The notes below the pieces were generated by a model. The model was not told the DNA's origin, did not search any database, and worked only from the letters and a program-made list of their open reading frames with translations. Of a stretch of 64,000 bases of DNA, positions 9,864 to 18,912 are shown in pieces. This DNA comes from Caulobacter sp. (lineage in GTDB: Bacteria; Pseudomonadota; Alphaproteobacteria; Caulobacterales; Caulobacteraceae). The position numbers and the translations under genes were made by a program. Position 1 is the stretch's first letter, and every line of letters starts with the position of its first letter. The stretch covers positions 260,178 through 324,177 of the forward strand of contig NZ_JAGIBH010000001.1 of the NCBI RefSeq assembly GCF_017744445.1, read 5' to 3'.

Positions 9864-12863
9864 ATGAAACGAACCAGCTTCCTGCGCGGAGGCTCCTGCC
9901 TCGCGCTGGCCATGTCGCTAGCCGGGGGCGGGGCCTGGGCCCAACAGCGCAACGACGCCCCGGTCGAGGTCGAGGAGGTCGTCGTCACCGGCTCGTTCAT
10001 CCGCGGCACGCCCGAGGACGCGGCCCTGCCGGTCGACGTGATCGGCGCAGAAGAACTGCAGAAGCGCGGCTCGCCCTCCACCGTCGAGCTCCTGAAGGCG
10101 CTGTCGATCTCGAACGGTGTGCTGGGCGACACCAACCAGTTCGACAGCCGGGCGCAGGGCTCGGAAGGTTCGGGCTCGGTCAACCTGCGGGGCCTGGGCT
10201 CGCAGCGCACCCTGGTGCTGCTGAACGGCCGCCGCCTGGCGATCAACCCGTTCGGCGCGGCCGGGGCGGGCATCGTCGACACCAACATCATTCCCGCCGC
10301 CGCGATCGGCCGCCTGGAAGTGCTGAAGGACGGCGCGGCCGCCACCTATGGCTCGGACGCCATCGCCGGCGTCGTCAACTTCATCACCAAGAAGAACTTC
10401 GAGGGCCTGGAAGCGGCCGCCGACTACCGCCACATCGACGGCTCGAAGGGCGACTACGGCGGCAGCCTGACCTGGGGCAAGACCTGGGACAACGGCAATG
10501 TCCTGGCCAGCCTGGGCTGGCAGCACCGCTCCAAGCTGTCGGTCGCCGACCGCGAGTGGGCCAACCAGCCTTACCTGTCGAACCCGGAAGCCGGCTGGTC
10601 GGCCGCCGGCAATCCGTCGACCTTCATCCCCCTGGCCAGCACGACCAGCGGCATGCGCGACCCGGCCTGCGCGGGCTTGGGCGGCTATCCCGGCTTCAGC
10701 GGCCTGACGCCGGTCTGCTACTGGCACTACACGCCGTTCGACAACCTGGTCGAAAAGTCCAACGCGGTTCAGGCCTATGCCGAGGTCAATACGGATCTCT
10801 CGGCCAAGACCAAGTTCCACGCCGAGGTGCTGTACGCCCACACCGATGTGCCCGACTGGAACACCTCGCCGTCCTATGCCGCCTTGGCGGTACCGACGGC
10901 GGAAGTGGCGCCGATCGCGGCCCTGGCCGGGCGCTATTTCGTGCCAGCCACGAACCCCGGTCTGATCGCCTTCATGGCGGCTAACCCGACCGTGCAGTTG
11001 ACCAACCTGGCCACCGGCGCCACATCGACCGTTCCCGGCGCGATCTTCGCCGGCGGCGCGCTGAACGCCGCCAACCGGCCGTTCGGCATCGGCGGCAATC
11101 CGAAGTTCGGCTACGGCCCCTCGATCGGCGCGCGCTCTTTCGACGCCTTCCGGGTCTCGGCGGACCTCTCAGGTGAATTCGAGAACGGCATCGGCTGGGA
11201 CGTCGCCCTGACCTATTCGCAGGAAGTCGGCATCCGCACTGGCTACGACACCCTGGTCAACCGCTTCGCGCTGGCCCTGCAAGGCCTGGGCGGCCCGCTG
11301 TGCGACAGCAACCCAGCCTTGCCTGGCATCCAGGGCACGCCGGGCGTCGGCCAGTGCATGTATTACAACCCCTTCGCCAGCGCGATCCCGTCCAACGCCA
11401 TCACCGGCGTGACCAATCCGGGCTACAATTCCGCCCTGGCCAACAACAAGGACGTCGTCGACTGGTTCTTCAAGAAGCTGTCGACCAAGCAGTCCTCGCG
11501 CCTGTTCGTCGGCGAGGCCGTGCTGAACGGCAAGACCAACATCACCCTGCCGGGCGGCGACGTCGCCTGGGCCGCCGGCGTCCAGTACCGCCGCAGCTAC
11601 TTCAAGGCCGACTACAACGACATCAGCAACGCCGCGATCAATCCGTGCGTGAACACGCCCGACTTCGGGGTGACCAACTGCACCGGCTCGCAGCGCAATG
11701 GGCCCTTCATGTTCCTGGGCGTCGGCAACGAGGCCGATAATCAGAGCGACGTGATGGCCGGCTTCGGCGAGCTCAGCGTGCCGATCACCGACGACCTCCA
11801 GGCCCAGTTCGCGGCGCGTTATGAAAAGTACGGCGGCGCGGTCGGCTCGACCTTCAACCCCAAGGCCTCGCTGCGCTGGCAGGCCATGCCGTGGCTGGCG
11901 TTCCGCGCCTCGGCCGGCTCGACCTTCCGCGGGCCGCCGGATCCGCTGACCACCACCACCTCGGTGACCTCGCTGCAGGGCATCCTGGGCGTGTTCCGCG
12001 CCGTCGACATCTTCGGCAACCCGAACTTGAAGCCGGAGAAGGCCAAGACCTACAACTTCGGCACGCTGTTCAACGCCGGCGAGTTCAAGGCCAGCATCGA
12101 CTACTTCTATTTCGACTTCAAAGACCCGATCGTCGCCGAGCCGGTCGCGGGCATGGTCGCCTCGCTGTATCCGAACGGCGCGGCCGGGGCGAACAATTGC
12201 GCCGATCCGGCCTATGCGGGCCTGGTCTCGCGCTTCACCTTCAACGGCGCGTGCGGGACTCCGACCACCAGCATTGCTCGCCTACGGACCAACTACATCA
12301 ACGGCGCGCCGGTAAAGAACGCCGGCTTCGACTTCTCGGCCGAGTACCGGTTCAAGGAAGTGATCGGCGGCGACCTGACCTTCGGCGGTAACGCGACCTA
12401 CATCCAGAAATACAAGGTCGGCGCCACCGTCGTGGAAGGCATCACGGTCGAGAAGGCCTTCGACGCCGTGGGCCTGCTCAACTACCAGACCACCGTCGTG
12501 CCGATCCCCAAGTGGAAGGGCGATGTCTTCGCCGAGTGGAATTCGGGCATCCATAACCTGCGCCTGTCGGTCCACTATATCGGCAGCTACACCGACCAGC
12601 GCACCGCGCCATTCGCCGCCAACGCCTACAAGGACACCACGGGCGCGGGCGTGACGGTCGCCGCCGGCAAGAAGATCGACAAGCAGGTCCTGACGAACCT
12701 GGCCTATCGCGCGCTTTTGCCCTGGGACACCACCCTGACCCTGGCCATCACCAACCTGTTCGACAAGGACCCGTCCTACGCCCGTCTGGACCTGGGCTAT
12801 GACCCGTTCACCGGCGATCCGCTGGGCCGCACCTACAAGGTGGGCCTGCGCAAGAAGTTCTAG
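9864..12863 (+). CDS. TonB-dependent outer-membrane receptor
   Basis: A 999-residue receptor that imports a substrate across the outer membrane with TonB energy. The start at MKRTSFLRGGSC follows a strong GGGAGGG site and gives a signal peptide ending at AWA; 117 upstream in-frame codons are rejected. After the signal comes a TonB-box-like stretch EVEEVVVTGSFIRG, the plug domain (LNGRRLAINP, YGSDAIAGVVNFIT) and a 22-strand-type barrel ending in the terminal Phe of GLRKKF. The plug signature places it in the large subfamily common in Caulobacter and Sphingomonas. The substrate is unknown. A terminator follows. Confidence 0.94.
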   Translation: MKRTSFLRGGSCLALAMSLAGGGAWAQQRNDAPVEVEEVVVTGSFIRGTPEDAALPVDVIGAEELQKRGSPSTVELLKALSISNGVLGDTNQFDSRAQGSEGSGSVNLRGLGSQRTLVLLNGRRLAINPFGAAGAGIVDTNIIPAAAIGRLEVLKDGAAATYGSDAIAGVVNFITKKNFEGLEAAADYRHIDGSKGDYGGSLTWGKTWDNGNVLASLGWQHRSKLSVADREWANQPYLSNPEAGWSAAGNPSTFIPLASTTSGMRDPACAGLGGYPGFSGLTPVCYWHYTPFDNLVEKSNAVQAYAEVNTDLSAKTKFHAEVLYAHTDVPDWNTSPSYAALAVPTAEVAPIAALAGRYFVPATNPGLIAFMAANPTVQLTNLATGATSTVPGAIFAGGALNAANRPFGIGGNPKFGYGPSIGARSFDAFRVSADLSGEFENGIGWDVALTYSQEVGIRTGYDTLVNRFALALQGLGGPLCDSNPALPGIQGTPGVGQCMYYNPFASAIPSNAITGVTNPGYNSALANNKDVVDWFFKKLSTKQSSRLFVGEAVLNGKTNITLPGGDVAWAAGVQYRRSYFKADYNDISNAAINPCVNTPDFGVTNCTGSQRNGPFMFLGVGNEADNQSDVMAGFGELSVPITDDLQAQFAARYEKYGGAVGSTFNPKASLRWQAMPWLAFRASAGSTFRGPPDPLTTTTSVTSLQGILGVFRAVDIFGNPNLKPEKAKTYNFGTLFNAGEFKASIDYFYFDFKDPIVAEPVAGMVASLYPNGAAGANNCADPAYAGLVSRFTFNGACGTPTTSIARLRTNYINGAPVKNAGFDFSAEYRFKEVIGGDLTFGGNATYIQKYKVGATVVEGITVEKAFDAVGLLNYQTTVVPIPKWKGDVFAEWNSGIHNLRLSVHYIGSYTDQRTAPFAANAYKDTTGAGVTVAAGKKIDKQVLTNLAYRALLPWDTTLTLAITNLFDKDPSYARLDLGYDPFTGDPLGRTYKVGLRKKF

Positions 12864-12897
12864 TTCGCACCGTTCCTCGGAGTGTTGTGGGAACTTG

Positions 12898-12932
12898 CGG
12901 CGCGTCCTCCTTCGAGGGCGCGCCGTCTTCTT
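12898..12932 (+). terminator. Rho-independent terminator after TonB receptor
   Basis: A 12-bp stem with one G-T wobble (12898-12909 with 12914-12925) is closed by a CTTC tetraloop and followed by TCTTCTT, 35 bases after the receptor stop. Confidence 0.85.
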
Positions 12933-12997
12933 GCGAAAAGGGATGGCAAGCGCGTCGTCCGGCCTCTAGCGTACGCGGCGCAACCTGAGGTTAATTC

Positions 12998-13558
12998 ATG
13001 TTCCGCGTCCTGTTCCTGATCGCCGGCCTGGCGATCGCGTCTCCCGCCCTGGCCGCGTCGTGCGTGGAGGGCGCCGCCGACGCCAAGAGCGTCGCCCTGA
13101 CCGACCCCACTGGTCCGTCGATCCTAGCCGGGCAGAGCCTGTGGACCGGCCTGCTGATCAAACAGAACCTGCCCGAACAGCTCAAACGCGCCGCCAAGGG
13201 CTGCGAGCGCGGAACGCTTCAGGCGGGATCCAAGACTTACACGCTGCGTGGCGACAGCAACGAGGCGATCGTGGCTCGCGTCGCCGCCTCGGCGTCCAAG
13301 AAGGATCCGATCGGCTACCTGACCCCTGTGCCCGACCTCGCCGCCGCCATGGCCCCGGGGCATACGGGTCCGCCGCCGATCCGGGGTTTTGCCCTGGTCG
13401 TTCTCGAGGGCGACGTCCACACCACCTGGCGCTTCTATGACAAGATCCCGACCGACGCGGTGTTGCTGACCGACTTCGCCCTAGCCCTGTCGGGCCAGAC
13501 CTCGCCGCTGATGCGCTGGAAGGGCGGCAAGGTCGAAATCATCATGCCCAACAGCTAG
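12998..13558 (+). CDS. Exported hypothetical protein
   Basis: A 186-residue protein with a clear Sec signal peptide (MFRVLFLIAGLAIASPALAA, cleavage after ALA), so it is probably periplasmic. I recognise no family. The mature part has two Cys residues (SCVEG and GCERG) that could form a disulfide, and a hydrophobic C-terminal half (VLLTDFALALSGQ). The start has a GAGG ribosome binding site a few bases upstream. It lies between a TonB receptor and an aminotransferase gene on the same strand, but the terminator before it suggests its own promoter. Confidence 0.8.
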   Translation: MFRVLFLIAGLAIASPALAASCVEGAADAKSVALTDPTGPSILAGQSLWTGLLIKQNLPEQLKRAAKGCERGTLQAGSKTYTLRGDSNEAIVARVAASASKKDPIGYLTPVPDLAAAMAPGHTGPPPIRGFALVVLEGDVHTTWRFYDKIPTDAVLLTDFALALSGQTSPLMRWKGGKVEIIMPNS

Positions 13559-13628
13559 GCCGAGCCGGGGCCGAGCGCGCTCCGCGCCTCAAAGCCCTTG
13601 CCAAGCCGGCCGCCGTACGATCTCGATT

Positions 13629-13641
13629 GTTATATTATAAC
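13629..13641. promoter_or_regulatory. AT-rich inverted repeat before the aminotransferase gene
   Basis: GTTATA-T-TATAAC is a perfect inverted repeat with 6-bp arms in a very GC-rich background. It ends 16 bases before the ATG at 13658. It may be a -10 element, an operator, or both. Confidence 0.4.
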
Positions 13642-13657
13642 TCTTCGCGAGATCCCG

Positions 13658-14947
13658 ATGGCCTCCACGCCGACCCGTCGCCTGCTGCTGAAGTCCGCGG
13701 CCTTTGGCGCTCCCGCCCTGGCGGCCGCGCCGGTGATGGCCCAGCCGCTGGTGTTGCGGCCAAATTCGATCCCGGTCGCCGACCTGCCCAAGCACTACGA
13801 CGTCGTGCCGGACGTCCATAATCTGGAGGCCGGCTACTGGAGCATGATGCCGCGCGTGGTCGCCGACGAATACGAGCGGCAGGTCGCGGCGGTGAACAGC
13901 GCCAACGCCGTCTGGGCCCGCAACGTGCTGCCGGGCGGCGAGGGCTGGACCACGACCTTCAAGGCCGCCCAGGCCGCCATCGCCCGCCAGATGGGCTGCG
14001 CGCCCGAGGAGATCGCCGTCACCCGCAGCGGGGCCGACGCCCTGCAGATGCTGATCTGCAACTACAAGCCGCTGAAGCCAGGCGACGCGGTGATCCACTG
14101 CGATCTCGACTACGACGCCATGATCGCGGCTATGAGCTGGCTGGGCTCGCACCGGGGCGCCAAGGTCGTGAAGTTCGCCATGCCCGAACCGGCGACCACC
14201 GCCAACATCCTGGCCGCCTATGAGGACGTGCTGAAGAAGACGCCGGAGGCCAAGCTGCTTCTGGTTACCCAGATCTCCAACCGCACGGGCCTGGTGACGC
14301 CGGTGCGCGAGATCGTTGCGATGGCGCGAGCGCGAGGCGTGGACACCATCGTCGACGCCGCCCACGGCGTGGCCCTGCTGGATTTCCAGGTCGAGGACCT
14401 GGGCGCGGACTTCGTCGGCTGGTCGGTGCACAAATGGACCTCGGCCCCGCTGGGCACGGGCGCGATGTACATCCGCCAGAGCCGCCTGGCCGACATCGAC
14501 ATCGCCTTCGGCAGCACCGTGCCGGCCGACGACATCAACGCCCGTGTGCCGCCGGGCACGGTGAACTTCCCCGGCGTGGCGACCATCCCGACGGCGGTGG
14601 ACTTCCACTTCGCCGTGGGCGGGGCGGCCAAGGAAAAGCACATGCGGGCCCTGCGCGATCGCTGGGTGAACGGGGTGGCCGACCTTCCCAATGTCGAGAT
14701 CGCCGTGCCGAATGATCCCGCCCGCTATTGCGCCATCACCAGTTTCCGCCTCAAGGGCATGGACACCGACGACAAGGCCAAGCTGGTGCAGAAGGTGCTG
14801 TTCGAGCGCCACCGCGTTCACACCGTTTGGCGCACGGGGGTCACCAAAGGGCCGGTGATCCGGGTGACCCCTGGGTTCTACAGCACGCCGCAGGATGTGG
14901 ATGCTTTGGCCAAGGCGCTGCGGGCCGAGCACCGGATGTTCGTCTAG
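13658..14947 (+). CDS. Tat-exported class V aminotransferase (isopenicillin-N-epimerase-like)
   Basis: A 429-residue PLP enzyme of the class V aminotransferase fold, closest in pattern to the CefD/isopenicillin N epimerase-like group. The PLP Lys is K259 in GWSVHKWTSAPLG, and D233 in IVDAAHG should contact the pyridine nitrogen. The N-terminus MASTPTRRLLLKSAAFG is a twin-arginine signal followed by a hydrophobic stretch and APVMAQP, so the enzyme is folded with its cofactor inside and then exported. The start was chosen because it begins this signal. Substrate unknown. Export of a PLP enzyme fits a role on imported or cell-wall amino acids, next to two TonB receptors. Confidence 0.88.
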   Translation: MASTPTRRLLLKSAAFGAPALAAAPVMAQPLVLRPNSIPVADLPKHYDVVPDVHNLEAGYWSMMPRVVADEYERQVAAVNSANAVWARNVLPGGEGWTTTFKAAQAAIARQMGCAPEEIAVTRSGADALQMLICNYKPLKPGDAVIHCDLDYDAMIAAMSWLGSHRGAKVVKFAMPEPATTANILAAYEDVLKKTPEAKLLLVTQISNRTGLVTPVREIVAMARARGVDTIVDAAHGVALLDFQVEDLGADFVGWSVHKWTSAPLGTGAMYIRQSRLADIDIAFGSTVPADDINARVPPGTVNFPGVATIPTAVDFHFAVGGAAKEKHMRALRDRWVNGVADLPNVEIAVPNDPARYCAITSFRLKGMDTDDKAKLVQKVLFERHRVHTVWRTGVTKGPVIRVTPGFYSTPQDVDALAKALRAEHRMFV

Positions 14948-14958
14948 CTATCCCATCC

Positions 14959-15066
14959 CTCGTCATCCCGGACGGCCCGAAGGGCCGATCCGGGACCCAG
15001 GGGCCAAGCGCAATGCGGAGGCCCCTGGGTCCCGGCTCTCCGCTGCGCTGCGGCCGGGATGACGAG
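14959..15066. repeat. Intergenic palindromic repeat, family A, copy 1
   Basis: A 108-bp element with inverted ends CTCGTCATCCCGG and CCGGGATGACGAG and an inner inverted pair (GGGACCCAGGGGCC with GGCCCCTGGGTCCC). The same architecture and length recur at 21618-21725. Confidence 0.88.
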
Positions 15067-15244
15067 AATTGTGGGAGTAGCGAGGGCTGTGGTCGGCGAA
15101 ATACAGTTGATTCAACAGCTCTTTGGCGCAGGCCTTCGGGGCTGGGCTGCGTCTAATCTTTCACAAAACCAACCCCGCAAAGGTTCGCGCACGGATCATG
15201 ACAAAACCATGACGCTCTGGCGTCTGGGTGTCTCCAGAACCCTT

Positions 15245-15256
15245 TGAAAGCTTTCA
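15245..15256. promoter_or_regulatory. Palindromic operator candidate for TonB receptor
   Basis: TGAAAGCTTTCA is a perfect 12-bp palindrome, 63 bases before the receptor ATG. A looser inverted pair, ACAAA with TTTGT, follows at 15256-15272. Confidence 0.4.
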
Positions 15257-15319
15257 CAAAATGTAAATTTGTCTACATGCGCCCCGGCTAGGTCTCGCCC
15301 CCATCTCAAGGGGATAAAA

Positions 15320-17653
15320 ATGAAGACCTCTCTCACGCTGCGCACCTTCCTGTTCGCCGGCGCCGCCCTGCTGGCCGCCCCGGTCGCCGCCCTGGCCGCC
15401 GAGACCGCTCCGGCTGAAGTCGCCGCCGCCGCCGATCCCGCCGACGACAACACCGCCCTCAGCGACGTCCTGGTCACCGCTACCCGCCGCGAGACCAAGC
15501 TGCAGGAAACCCCGATCGCCATCTCGCTGATGGACAACAAGGCGCTGGAAGCGCGCCGGGTGCAGAGCCTGATGGACCTGAACGACGGCGCCATTCCAGG
15601 CCTGCGCGTCGCCACCTTCGAAGCCCGCCAGTCGGCCCTGACCATCGGCATTCGCGGCATCGTCCCGCTGGACGCCAACCAGCCCGCCCGCGAGCAGGGC
15701 GTCGGCGTCTATATCGACGGCGTCTATCTGGGCCGCCAGCACGGCCTGGGCGCGGCGCTGCTGGACATCGAGCGCATCGAGGTCTTGAAAGGCCCGCAAG
15801 GCACGCTGTTTGGCCGCAACACCGAAGGCGGCGCCCTGAACATGGTCACCCGCCAGGCGACCGGCGAGTTCGACCTGCGCCTGAAGGCCGGCGTGGGCAA
15901 CTACGGCTCCCACGCCGCCGAGATGCACCTGAACCTGCCGGCCGTCGGCGACTTCGCGTTCAAGATCGACGCCGCCGTCCAGCGCCAGGACGCCACCACC
16001 AAGAACCCGCTGCCGGGCGCGATCGGCTGGAACGCCTTTGACCGCCGCGGCCTGCGCGCCCAGGTCCGCTGGCGTCCGACCCAGAACTTCACCGCCGACC
16101 TGATCGGCGACATCGGCCAGGACAAGAACACGCCGTTCTACAGCCAGCTGCTGGGCTACAACCCGCTGGGTCTGACCGTCGGTCCGGCGACCGGCACGCT
16201 GCCCTCGGGCCAGATCCGTCCGCTGCCGTCGATCGTCATCGCCAGCGACAAGCGCATGAAGATGGCCGACATCGGCGTGCCGCAGCAGTGGAGCGTCGAC
16301 GACACCAACGGCGTCTCGCTGAACCTGAAGTGGGTCGCCAACGACAAGCTGGAACTGCGCTCGATCACCGCCTATCGCGAGGTCGACGTCGACCAGTGGG
16401 ACAATGCCGGCGGCGCCCACCGCATCCCGGCCTATTCGCCCAACACCAACTTCAGCCGCTACAGCCTGGCGGGCCTGTGGCAGCACCAGTTCAGCCAGGA
16501 GTTCCAGGCGGTCGGCTCGCTGGATCGCCTCGACTACGTCGCGGGCCTCTACTACTTCACCGAAGACGCCAGCGACGATGCCGCCACCCCCAGCACCAAC
16601 CGCTGGAACGCCGACGGCACGGGCTACACCATCCTGGATCCGGCCCCGACCATCCGCGGCACGCGCTCGATCGACCGCGCCTCGCGCGCCACGGCCGAGA
16701 GCTACGCCGTCTACGGCCAGGCGACCTACACGCCGGCCCTGCTGGACGACAAGCTGCACCTGACGGTCGGCGGCCGCTTCACCTGGGACGACAAGAGCGG
16801 TGAGCTCTACATCGTCAACAACGTCCGCACGAACCTGACCTTCGCCCAGAAGAACGACCGCTTCGACCCGATGGTCACCCTGGCCTATGACGCCAGCGAG
16901 AACGTCCACGTCTACGCCAAGTACTCGACCGGCTATCGCGCCGGCGGCGCCAGCTCGCGCTCGCTGACCTACCGCGCCTTCGGTCCGGAAGAGGTCAAGG
17001 CCTACGAGATCGGCGCCAAGACCGACCTGTTCGATCGCCGCGTGCGCCTGAACCTGGCCGCCTACGCCATGGACCGCCAGGGCAGCCAGATCGACTTCAG
17101 CCTGGTGACGGTGACGGGCTCGTCGACCCGGAACACGCTGGAGACCATCAACGCCCCGGGCACGACCAAAATCCGTGGCATCGAGGCCGAAGGCCAGTGG
17201 CGCGTGACGGAAGGCCTGACCCTGTCGGCGGCCTATGCCTATACCGACACCGAGGTGCCCCCGACCCGCAACCCCTTCAACGGTCAGCTGCAGCCGGTGT
17301 TCATCGTCTTCACGCCGAAGAATGCCGGCAGCGTCTCGGCCGACTACGAGGCGCCGCTGTGGGGTGCGACCTTCCAGGCCCACGTCGACGCCAACTATTC
17401 GGACGCCACCCAGACCTTCGACCAGACCGACGTGAAGGCCGACAAGTCCTTCATCATGAACGCCCGCGTCGGCCTGGCCGATATGCAGCTGAAGGAAGGC
17501 GGCCCGCGCATGGCGCTGTCGCTGTGGTCGCGCAACCTGCTGGACGCCGACTTCGTCTACCGCCGCGACCCGGCCAACCGCGCCACCTTGGGTGACTACG
17601 GCAACCTCAACGCCCCGCGCACCTACGGCGTCGAGCTGTCGGTTCGCTACTAG
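15320..17653 (+). CDS. TonB-dependent outer-membrane receptor
   Basis: A 777-residue receptor for active uptake across the outer membrane. The start at MKTSLTLRTFLFAG follows AAGGGGAT and gives a Sec signal ending at AALAA; a 17-codon upstream extension lacks signal character. The TonB-box region is LSDVLVTATRRE, the plug has YIDGVYLGRQHG and FGRNTEGGALNMVTR, and the barrel ends in the terminal Tyr of ELSVRY. The plug type is the one common in Caulobacter and sphingomonads, often for plant-derived or aromatic compounds; the substrate here is not known. Confidence 0.94.
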   Translation: MKTSLTLRTFLFAGAALLAAPVAALAAETAPAEVAAAADPADDNTALSDVLVTATRRETKLQETPIAISLMDNKALEARRVQSLMDLNDGAIPGLRVATFEARQSALTIGIRGIVPLDANQPAREQGVGVYIDGVYLGRQHGLGAALLDIERIEVLKGPQGTLFGRNTEGGALNMVTRQATGEFDLRLKAGVGNYGSHAAEMHLNLPAVGDFAFKIDAAVQRQDATTKNPLPGAIGWNAFDRRGLRAQVRWRPTQNFTADLIGDIGQDKNTPFYSQLLGYNPLGLTVGPATGTLPSGQIRPLPSIVIASDKRMKMADIGVPQQWSVDDTNGVSLNLKWVANDKLELRSITAYREVDVDQWDNAGGAHRIPAYSPNTNFSRYSLAGLWQHQFSQEFQAVGSLDRLDYVAGLYYFTEDASDDAATPSTNRWNADGTGYTILDPAPTIRGTRSIDRASRATAESYAVYGQATYTPALLDDKLHLTVGGRFTWDDKSGELYIVNNVRTNLTFAQKNDRFDPMVTLAYDASENVHVYAKYSTGYRAGGASSRSLTYRAFGPEEVKAYEIGAKTDLFDRRVRLNLAAYAMDRQGSQIDFSLVTVTGSSTRNTLETINAPGTTKIRGIEAEGQWRVTEGLTLSAAYAYTDTEVPPTRNPFNGQLQPVFIVFTPKNAGSVSADYEAPLWGATFQAHVDANYSDATQTFDQTDVKADKSFIMNARVGLADMQLKEGGPRMALSLWSRNLLDADFVYRRDPANRATLGDYGNLNAPRTYGVELSVRY

Positions 17654-17660
17654 TGAAGAT

Positions 17661-17688
17661 GGCGCCCTCGGCTTTGGCGGAGGGCGCC
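17661..17688. terminator. Hairpin between convergent genes
   Basis: GGCGCCCTC (17661-17669) pairs with GAGGGCGCC (17680-17688) around a 10-base loop, between the convergent TonB receptor and the gene at 17696. There is no T tract, so it may be a weak or RNA-end-stabilising element. Confidence 0.55.
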
Positions 17689-17695
17689 GACTGGC

Positions 17696-18811
17696 CTACA
17701 GGTAATCCAGCATGCTAGGCGGCCCGGCCAGCGAACCATCCGCGTTGAACATCTGGGCCAGCTTGTCGCGTGAGGTCTGCAGCTCGACCATCTTGCCGTA
17801 GACCGCCGGGGTCCAGCCGGAGGCCTGGCGCTCCTCGGTGGTCATACCGGCATAGCGGGTGATCATGGCCTTGCCGAAGTCGCCCTCGGCCTCGCCGGTG
17901 GACTGGTAGCTGGCCTTGATGGCGTCGCTGTCGCGCTGGCGGATCTCGGTCTTGGCCTGGGCGATCTCGTGGCTCGAGAACTGCTCGTCCTTGTTCAGGG
18001 CGATGGCCGACAGCGAGCGGTCGTCGAAGCGGCGGAAGTCGATCTCGCCGCTGCTGGAGTCCTTGGCCGCCTCGGGGGCGAAGGCCAGCTCGTACTGCTT
18101 GTCCAGCGCGGTGCGGACGTCGCCGGCGACCTTGCCGAAGTCGCGGGTCTTGGCCCCGGCCACGGCGCTGCCGGTGTCCTTCATATAGGCGGCGACGCTG
18201 TCGTTCTCGATACCGGCGGGGGCCAGGCCCGGACGGGCGATGGCCTGCTTGCGGCCTTCGACCAGGGCGGCGCGCTCGGTGGTCCAGGCGGTCGAGGCCT
18301 TCTCCTCGGGGCCGGCGGCGTCCAGCTGGTCGAGGGCGGTCTGGTACAGGCTGGCATAGTCACCGGTCAGTCGCGCCTGGGCGGCGGGGCCGGCCAGGGC
18401 GGTGTCGTGCTGACCCTTCAAAGCCAGGGCCGCGACGACCTGCTGGTCCAGCGGAAACTGGCCGCCCTGGTTGCTGGCCACGGCGTAGAGCGTACGCCGA
18501 TCCATGGCGGTCAGATCGATGGCCGGATTGCCGTCCTTGAGCGCGCTGGAGGTCTTGGCGGCCTTCAACTGGGCGGTGATCTGGGCGCGGGCGTCGGCGA
18601 CGACGGCGTCAGTCGTCCGGGAGTCGGTCTGCGCCTTCAGCGCCGCCTGGGCGGCCGCCGACAGGGTGACATTGACCGCCGGGGTGTTGATCGTCGGGCT
18701 CTGGTCGCGCGTCTGGCCATAGCCGGTCGACTGGTTGGCGCGCTGCGTCGCCGTCTGCCCGGCGGTCAGGCCAGGCGCGTAGGTCGGCGAATACGGGTTG
18801 ATCGTCGTCAT
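17696..18811 (-). CDS. Unknown protein with an internal duplication
   Basis: A 371-residue protein without signal peptide or membrane segment; no family recognised. The first 50 residues are low in complexity (N, P, T, Q). Two related blocks follow: residues 97-190 begin AIDLTAMDRRTLYAVASNQ and residues 256-350 begin EIDFRRFDDRSLSAIALNK. Both continue with a QF motif and end with an ASxWT motif and a helix rich in charged residues. It may be a cytoplasmic or secreted structural protein. It stands alone, convergent with the TonB receptor. Confidence 0.8.
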   Translation of the reverse strand: MTTINPYSPTYAPGLTAGQTATQRANQSTGYGQTRDQSPTINTPAVNVTLSAAAQAALKAQTDSRTTDAVVADARAQITAQLKAAKTSSALKDGNPAIDLTAMDRRTLYAVASNQGGQFPLDQQVVAALALKGQHDTALAGPAAQARLTGDYASLYQTALDQLDAAGPEEKASTAWTTERAALVEGRKQAIARPGLAPAGIENDSVAAYMKDTGSAVAGAKTRDFGKVAGDVRTALDKQYELAFAPEAAKDSSSGEIDFRRFDDRSLSAIALNKDEQFSSHEIAQAKTEIRQRDSDAIKASYQSTGEAEGDFGKAMITRYAGMTTEERQASGWTPAVYGKMVELQTSRDKLAQMFNADGSLAGPPSMLDYL

Positions 18812-18912
18812 AGCGCGGACGGAACTCGAAGCGAATCAGACGCTTGACGATACCAGCCGCCCCTGGGGCAGGGCCACCCTATGGTTAATAGGTCGCAACC
18901 TTTGGCGCGAAC

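Larger units (their letters stand above)
14948..15319. other. 372-bp gap: palindromic repeat plus TonB receptor promoter
   Basis: The first part holds a 108-bp palindromic repeat (14959-15066). The rest (15067-15319) is AT-richer and should contain the promoter of the next TonB receptor, with a 12-bp palindrome at 15245-15256. No coding sequence is supported. Confidence 0.6.
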
